Below are positions 7,547 through 11,530 of a stretch of 11,530 nucleotides of DNA, piece by piece. This DNA comes from Armatimonadota bacterium. Its GTDB lineage: Bacteria > Armatimonadota > Armatimonadia > Armatimonadales > Armatimonadaceae. Below the pieces are notes generated by a model. That model was not told the origin of the DNA, made no database searches, and was given only the letters and a program-made list of their open reading frames with translations. Positions within the stretch are counted from its first letter, which is position 1, and the number at the start of each line of letters is the position of its first letter. The position numbers were made by a program, and so were the translations under genes. The stretch spans positions 1-11,530 of the forward strand of contig JAURHZ010000052.1 in assembly GCA_030833025.1 (NCBI GenBank). The letters run 5' to 3'.

Positions 7547-8952
7547 TAGCTTTTTTTGAATCCTTTGGCGTTATTGTCAATTTTGTAATTCTGCTGATCT
7601 CGGCGCTTGTTGCATACGGGATGCACCGGGTTAGTCGGCCTTTTGTCCACTTTGCGATGCTCGCAGTGCTTTCAATCACGCTGTTGAGCGGCTATGAAAC
7701 ATGGCTTGGGCATCCAGTTTCGCTTGCGCCAATCACTCAGTCACTGAACATGTCCAGTTTTCACACGGACTCCCTTGCCTGTTTGTTCCAGCTACTCATC
7801 ATTGGCGGTGGGTGGATGGCATTTTCGATGACACCGGAGCGCGAACGGGGCAGAGCCTATTCATCGACAGGCTTTATCTGCATGGCGCTTGACTTGCTCA
7901 CGGTAACAATAAACAACTACGCGGTTGCGTGCCTTACTTGGATGCTCACATCCCTTGTCCTTGCGACTCGCGTCAATCAGGCTCCAGAGCTCAAGCCAAA
8001 ATCCCGTAGCATTTGGGCTGGGGCATTTGTCGGAAATGTCGCCCTCTTGGCATCACTCGCGTTGTTTCAGTCTGGAAATGGTGGCGCAGCGTTCATGGCA
8101 CTTCTGGTAGCGGTTGCCGTCCGTGCCGGTTTCTGGCCATTCCACCGCAGTGCAGCCAGGTGGAGCTCGATCGCGCCAACTAAACTCCTGACCTGTGCTG
8201 GTTGGCCCGTGGCAATCGCTGTCCTCCTACGTTTTGGCACGCAGCTTGATATCAGTGTTTTTACAGCGGTTGCCCCATATGTGGTTGGTTTTGGACTGGC
8301 GATTGCGTTTCTCCTAGCGCTGCTCGCAATGGGGGAACCAGCCTATCGCCGAAAACTTGGCCTGTTGTCAAGCAGCCATGCCGGCCTTGCACTGGCTGGA
8401 GTTTTTCTCCCAAACCCGGATGGCATCATTGCCGCGATTTTGCAAACCCAGACCGCTTGGATCGCGATAAGTGTTTGTCAGTTAATTCTGATTGTGTGTG
8501 ATGCACGGGCTGGTGGTTTGGACAATGCCAGCAAAAACCTCGGACTTTCAGGGGCATTTCCACGCCTAGGTGTTGGCTTTCTTGTGGCTTCTGTTGCCCT
8601 TATCGGCCTTCCTGGAACCATCGGGTTTTGTGACCTTGACCTCCTCGTTCACGCAGGTTACACAACCAATAAGTGGATTGGAGTTCTGGTACCTTGCGCG
8701 CTCGCATTAAATGCAATGTCAGTCGTCAAACTGCACGCCCGGATTTTTCTTGGGCCCGTGATGCCGGGAATGGATGTCATCCCGGATGCGCTTCCACGTG
8801 AACGTATGCCAATTACGATTGCGATTGTTTTTCTGTTGTTAGTTGGTCTCGTGCCCGGAAAGTGGGTAGATACTGTCTCGCTAATCGCCATCGAACACCC
8901 CGCCTTCCACGAAGGTGGACATACAGCCGAACCAAATCCTGAACTGCATTGA
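7543..8952 (+). CDS. Divergent NuoM/NuoN-like membrane protein, putative third subunit of the Dab complex
   Basis: The 469-residue product has about thirteen hydrophobic segments and distant similarity to NuoM/NuoN/MrpD antiporter-like subunits. The supporting landmarks are RRKLGLLSSSHAGLALAG (269-286, the RRLLAYSSIAHMGF region), GLPGTIGF (355-362, the GLPGTSGF segment before TM12) and LNAMSVVKLHARIFLGP (389-405). The proton-channel residues of the family are replaced: the TM5 WEL motif reads W133-M134-L135, and the TM7 Lys position is R194 in AVRAGFWPFHRSA. Acidic residues D364 and D366 follow the GLPG segment, and the tail (450-469) is rich in His and Glu. It overlaps dabB by ATGA and is the last gene of the SulP-dabA-dabB unit, so a structural role beside DabB is the simplest reading. 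I know of no standard gene name. Confidence 0.75.
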   Translation: MIAFFESFGVIVNFVILLISALVAYGMHRVSRPFVHFAMLAVLSITLLSGYETWLGHPVSLAPITQSLNMSSFHTDSLACLFQLLIIGGGWMAFSMTPERERGRAYSSTGFICMALDLLTVTINNYAVACLTWMLTSLVLATRVNQAPELKPKSRSIWAGAFVGNVALLASLALFQSGNGGAAFMALLVAVAVRAGFWPFHRSAARWSSIAPTKLLTCAGWPVAIAVLLRFGTQLDISVFTAVAPYVVGFGLAIAFLLALLAMGEPAYRRKLGLLSSSHAGLALAGVFLPNPDGIIAAILQTQTAWIAISVCQLILIVCDARAGGLDNASKNLGLSGAFPRLGVGFLVASVALIGLPGTIGFCDLDLLVHAGYTTNKWIGVLVPCALALNAMSVVKLHARIFLGPVMPGMDVIPDALPRERMPITIAIVFLLLVGLVPGKWVDTVSLIAIEHPAFHEGGHTAEPNPELH

Positions 8953-8963
8953 AAACCAGCGTG

Positions 8964-8969
8964 TAGACT
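8964..8969 (+). promoter_or_regulatory. Possible -10 element (TAGACT, preceded by TG) before the GNAT gene
   Basis: TAGACT lies 6 nt before ATG 8976 with TG directly upstream, the pattern of an extended -10 driving a leaderless mRNA; no Shine-Dalgarno sequence sits at a proper distance. It lies within a 23-nt gap after the previous stop. A small CCAG/CTGG dyad (8956-8959 and 8968-8971) overlaps it and is too weak to be a terminator. Read-through from the dab operon is equally possible. Confidence 0.3.
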
Positions 8970-8975
8970 GGAAAC

Positions 8976-10181
8976 ATGGCGATTGAATTCCGGATGCTTG
9001 AGCGTGGCGACTACACCGAGCACCAAAATCTGATGAGCATGGCATTCGGCCGAGGTGGCATTCGGCAACCTCTGGCCGACGATGCACCTGATCCTGTTGG
9101 CCTGCTTAACACCATCGGGCTCTTTGAGGATGGCAAGCTAATGTCATCCGTTGGTGTCGAACCCTATCGCGTTCACTTTGGGTACGGGACACAGCTGGGC
9201 TATGGCGGCATCGGTGGTGTAGCCTGTGCAAACGAACGGCGCGGACGTGGCTACGTTCAACAGCTCCTTATTCGGTCTCTCGCACTGATGGAAGAGCGTG
9301 GACAGACAGTTTCAGGCCTGTATCCATTTGCCTATGCCTTTTACCGCAAGTTTGGCTGGGAATATGTCGGACACGTCCAGAACATCAAACTGCCCGTGCG
9401 TGAACTCAAGCGCTCTAACCCAGCCGGCTGGAAAGTTGATGAAATCGACCTCGAAGCCAACCTTGATGTGGTCAAGCCATTCTACGATTCGGTCGCAGCA
9501 AATTACCGCTCAGCATTTACAGCGGCGACACATAAGTGGCCGGATGACTACAAGCCGCACGACAACCGGAAATCTTTCATCTATGTCGCACGCGATGAAC
9601 GCGGTGAAATCGGCGGCCTGATGCGCTTCCGCTACCCCGCACATGGCTCTACAGATCTGCCGAGCGTTGGCCGCCTTTGGTCAAACTGCCCTGCTGCACT
9701 ACACTCTCTCCTCGATGTCATCCGCGATATCGGCGTCCAGCACGACACCGTCAACCTGCGTGTTCCATCGGACTTCCCGATGCTCTCTATCAACTGCTCA
9801 CACGAAACCAATATCGCGCTCGAACCTGTCTACCAAGGACGTATCGTCAGCATCGCGCAGTGGGCTGCAGGCATCACATTACCGACAGCGACAGGCGAAC
9901 ACGCACTCAGTATTCGGGTACATGACCCGCATTGCCCATGGAACGATGGCAGGTGGACCCTCACGCGTACGCCGACCGGCGTGAGCGCTGAAAAGTCCGA
10001 TGTTGCACTCAATCCCGATATCGAACTAGACATCTCGACCTTCTCACAGCTGGCCTTTGGCGATCCATCCCGTGTTCCTCTACAGGCAGCTGGAAAACTC
10101 CCACTTGCAAGTGCAGCCGTGAATGCTGCCATCGATGCCATCTTCCCACCACACGCTGTTTATCTTTGGGATGGTTTCTAA
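8976..10181 (+). CDS. Eis-like GNAT N-acetyltransferase with C-terminal SCP2-like domain
   Basis: This 401-residue protein has the length and layout of the Eis family (two GNAT folds followed by a sterol-carrier-like domain). The first GNAT fold (about 1-145) holds the acetyl-CoA pyrophosphate loop ERRGRGY (87-93), following GGIGGVACAN. The segment LYPFAYAFYRKFGWEY (115-130) matches the region that carries the general-acid Tyr of Eis (Y123 here). The protein ends in Phe (F401), as in Eis, whose C-terminal carboxylate takes part in catalysis. Family members acetylate amines of aminoglycosides, lysines or unknown small molecules; the substrate here is not predictable, and calling it a resistance gene would be unsafe. 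It is followed without a gap by the hydrolase gene, implying coexpression. Start at ATG 8976 fits the conserved N-terminus (IEFRMLERGDY). Confidence 0.88.
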   Translation: MAIEFRMLERGDYTEHQNLMSMAFGRGGIRQPLADDAPDPVGLLNTIGLFEDGKLMSSVGVEPYRVHFGYGTQLGYGGIGGVACANERRGRGYVQQLLIRSLALMEERGQTVSGLYPFAYAFYRKFGWEYVGHVQNIKLPVRELKRSNPAGWKVDEIDLEANLDVVKPFYDSVAANYRSAFTAATHKWPDDYKPHDNRKSFIYVARDERGEIGGLMRFRYPAHGSTDLPSVGRLWSNCPAALHSLLDVIRDIGVQHDTVNLRVPSDFPMLSINCSHETNIALEPVYQGRIVSIAQWAAGITLPTATGEHALSIRVHDPHCPWNDGRWTLTRTPTGVSAEKSDVALNPDIELDISTFSQLAFGDPSRVPLQAAGKLPLASAAVNAAIDAIFPPHAVYLWDGF

Positions 10182-10937
10182 GTGTCGATAACCGCTGGCT
10201 GGCACCAAACCCCTGCTGTTACGGCATCCGTTACCCGGTGGACGGGTCCACAGGGGCAAACGGCTGTGACATTTGGCGATCTAAGTACTGCTGAAGATGT
10301 CATCCTGATGATTCACGGGATGGCAGGCTCCAAGGAACGCTTTCTTTCGCTGGCGCTCGATTGCGTGGCTGCCGGCAAGGCGGTTGTCGCGGTGGACCTC
10401 CCGTACCACGGAGCGCGGCGCTCAGAGCCCCATGGCTCCATCATGCTCTACCCACCGCATCCGCAGTTCATGAAGGTTTCCGCCAGCGTTTGTAACACCT
10501 TGCTCGCAGAGCTTCCCGCAACGCTCGCCGCTGTCGGTGTGACAAAGCCCGTTTCCGTTCTCGGGCATAGCCTGGGGGGACGGATTGCTTATCACATGGC
10601 TTTACGCAACCTTGATGTCCAGAGGGTTATCAGTGTAGGAAGTCCAATCGGTGTCGAGTCCATCCCCAAAGGTGCCACCTTTACCGAAAAGGATTATGGG
10701 TACTGGCAAGAAATCGATCCGTTTGCCGGAACGGCTGATATCCGCCGCGTGCCTATCACCTTCATCCATGGCGAAAAGGACAAAGTCTGCCCACTCTTCA
10801 CGATTGAACGCTTGCAGGCGCAAATGCGTGAGACATCCCCGGATGTCCAATTCGACATCAAGATTGTCCCTGATGCTGGTCACGAGTTCGTAGGTGCCCT
10901 CGAAGCCGCTGCGCTTGCGGAGCTCATCGGGGCATAA
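10182..10937 (+). CDS. Alpha/beta hydrolase, probable esterase/acylhydrolase
   Basis: From GTG 10182 the product is 251 residues of the alpha/beta-hydrolase fold. The oxyanion-hole motif HGMAGSKE (45-52), nucleophile elbow GHSLGG (S130), acid loop HGEKDKVCP (D200) and GHEF (H234) complete a catalytic triad in the right order and spacing. There is no signal peptide or membrane segment, so it is cytoplasmic. The GTG follows the GNAT stop immediately (TAA then GTG), and GGGATGG at 10168-10174 gives a Shine-Dalgarno sequence 7 nt upstream, so both genes are translated from one message. The overall pattern resembles YjfP/YitV-type esterases and dienelactone-hydrolase-like proteins; the natural substrate is unknown. 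Confidence 0.9.
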   Translation: MSITAGWHQTPAVTASVTRWTGPQGQTAVTFGDLSTAEDVILMIHGMAGSKERFLSLALDCVAAGKAVVAVDLPYHGARRSEPHGSIMLYPPHPQFMKVSASVCNTLLAELPATLAAVGVTKPVSVLGHSLGGRIAYHMALRNLDVQRVISVGSPIGVESIPKGATFTEKDYGYWQEIDPFAGTADIRRVPITFIHGEKDKVCPLFTIERLQAQMRETSPDVQFDIKIVPDAGHEFVGALEAAALAELIGA

Positions 10938-10952
10938 TTGTGTAGTGCTGAT

Positions 10953-11530
10953 ATGAATGTGTTTCCACTCCTTGAACGTCTGGTTCGCTGGCACCCTGAT
11001 CTTGTCGATGCCCGTAGGCTTGAAGGCATTCTGGGGGCCGCCGCTGCCGATAACGCTAAGTCCGTTTTGGATGCTCTTGGTGATCCGCAGTGTTTTGTTG
11101 AGCCCCCTGTAGCGCGCATTGTAGGGGAAACTGATCTCGTTCCCACCGGGTGGTCCAGCGAGACGCTCGCCGATGGCACTCCTGTCATCAAGATTACTGA
11201 CCCTGCCCGTTTTCGTGACCGTTTGTTTCTTGCGGCGCTTCGGGATTTGGTTCGCGACATTCAAACCACGCGGCGTGTCATTCTTGACTTGCGCTTTGAG
11301 CGCGCACCGGGGATCGCTGACATCGACCCGATGCTCGATTTCCTCAGGCGATTTACCCCCGGGGCGGATATCGCGTTTCGGGCGCATGTCGGGTTTGCAT
11401 CTGAGGATCGCCCAGACACCGGAGAGTACCGCAGTGAGTGGCGGCAACGCCGGATGCCGGGGGCTGGCAAGGTTGCCATCGCGGCTATCGTAAATGCCAA
11501 TACTCCGCAGCTACTTCCTATGGTGGCAGC
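10953..11530 (+). CDS. S41-peptidase-like protein (partial, cut by right edge)
   Basis: Starting at ATG 10953, 15 nt after the hydrolase stop, the frame stays open for 192 codons to the window end. The N-terminal helical part contains VLDALGDPQCFVEPP (about 44-58), resembling the ALGDPHT..P segment typical of S41 (tail-specific/C-terminal processing) peptidases. RRVILDLRF (around 116-124) then matches the conserved strand VILDLRG, and AIVNANTP (180-187) matches the strand before the active site (VNERTASAAE in active enzymes). Where the nucleophilic Ser would fall the sequence reads TPQLLP, so the enzyme may be inactive or my alignment may be shifted. A long antisense frame covers the same DNA, but only this strand gives family-like sequence. 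There is no signal peptide, which is unusual for S41 proteins. Function is uncertain. Confidence 0.55.
   Translation, partial: MNVFPLLERLVRWHPDLVDARRLEGILGAAAADNAKSVLDALGDPQCFVEPPVARIVGETDLVPTGWSSETLADGTPVIKITDPARFRDRLFLAALRDLVRDIQTTRRVILDLRFERAPGIADIDPMLDFLRRFTPGADIAFRAHVGFASEDRPDTGEYRSEWRQRRMPGAGKVAIAAIVNANTPQLLPMVA

Noticed and set aside
8953..8975. Terminator after the dab operon
   Set aside because: Only a 4-bp CCAG/CTGG stem with an 8-nt loop and no T-tract is present.
8976..10181. Calling the GNAT gene an aminoglycoside-resistance eis
   Set aside because: Family membership does not establish that substrate; Eis-like proteins are diverse and there is no resistance context here.
10602..11447. 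281-codon open frame on the minus strand across the hydrolase end and the last gene
   Set aside because: Its translation is basic, low in family-like pattern and has no recognisable motif, and it covers the catalytic D200/H234 region of a convincing hydrolase and the S41-like frame on the other strand.

Overview
The window (about 55% GC by eye, densely coding, no RNA genes, insertion sequences or CRISPR seen) is bacterial chromosome. No marker gene fixes the taxon. The Eis-like acetyltransferase, the S41-like protein and sparse Shine-Dalgarno signals at the first genes of operons hint at a non-proteobacterial lineage (Bacillota, Chloroflexota, Armatimonadota or similar), but this is a weak guess.

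Region 1 (1-1536, minus strand) is a two-component system of the LytS/LytR type: a membrane histidine kinase (313-1536) whose stop overlaps by ATGA the start of a response regulator (1-316) that is cut by the left window edge. Region 2 (1537-1710) is the only sizeable intergenic gap. It separates the two-component operon from a divergent plus-strand operon and holds a TGTAAA-N11-TTTACA inverted repeat, several LytTR-like boxes on the minus strand and a possible -10 element close to the kinase start.

Region 3 (1711-8952) is the centrepiece: four genes joined by 1-4 nt overlaps that look like one translationally coupled inorganic-carbon uptake operon. They are a SulP-family anion (probably bicarbonate) transporter, a long DabA (DUF2309, zinc beta-carbonic-anhydrase-like subunit with its Cys/Asp/His/Cys site intact), a short NuoL/ND5-like DabB, and a second, divergent NuoM/NuoN-like membrane protein here called 'DabC' informally. 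The two membrane proteins look complementary. DabB keeps the TM5 Glu and TM7 Lys of the proton path but lacks the TM12 module; the second subunit has lost Glu and Lys (Met and Arg instead) but keeps a TM12-like GLPG segment with acidic residues. Together with DabA they may form a three-subunit CO2-to-bicarbonate converting pump driven by the proton gradient, with SulP as a parallel bicarbonate route.

Region 4 (8976-11530, plus strand) is a separate-looking set: an Eis-type GNAT acetyltransferase, an alpha/beta hydrolase starting directly after its stop, and the first 192 codons of an S41-peptidase-like protein that runs off the right edge. It has no obvious link with carbon uptake.

No RuBisCO, carboxysome or classical carbonic anhydrase gene lies in the window, so whether the pump serves autotrophy, anaplerotic carboxylation or membrane energetics cannot be decided here.
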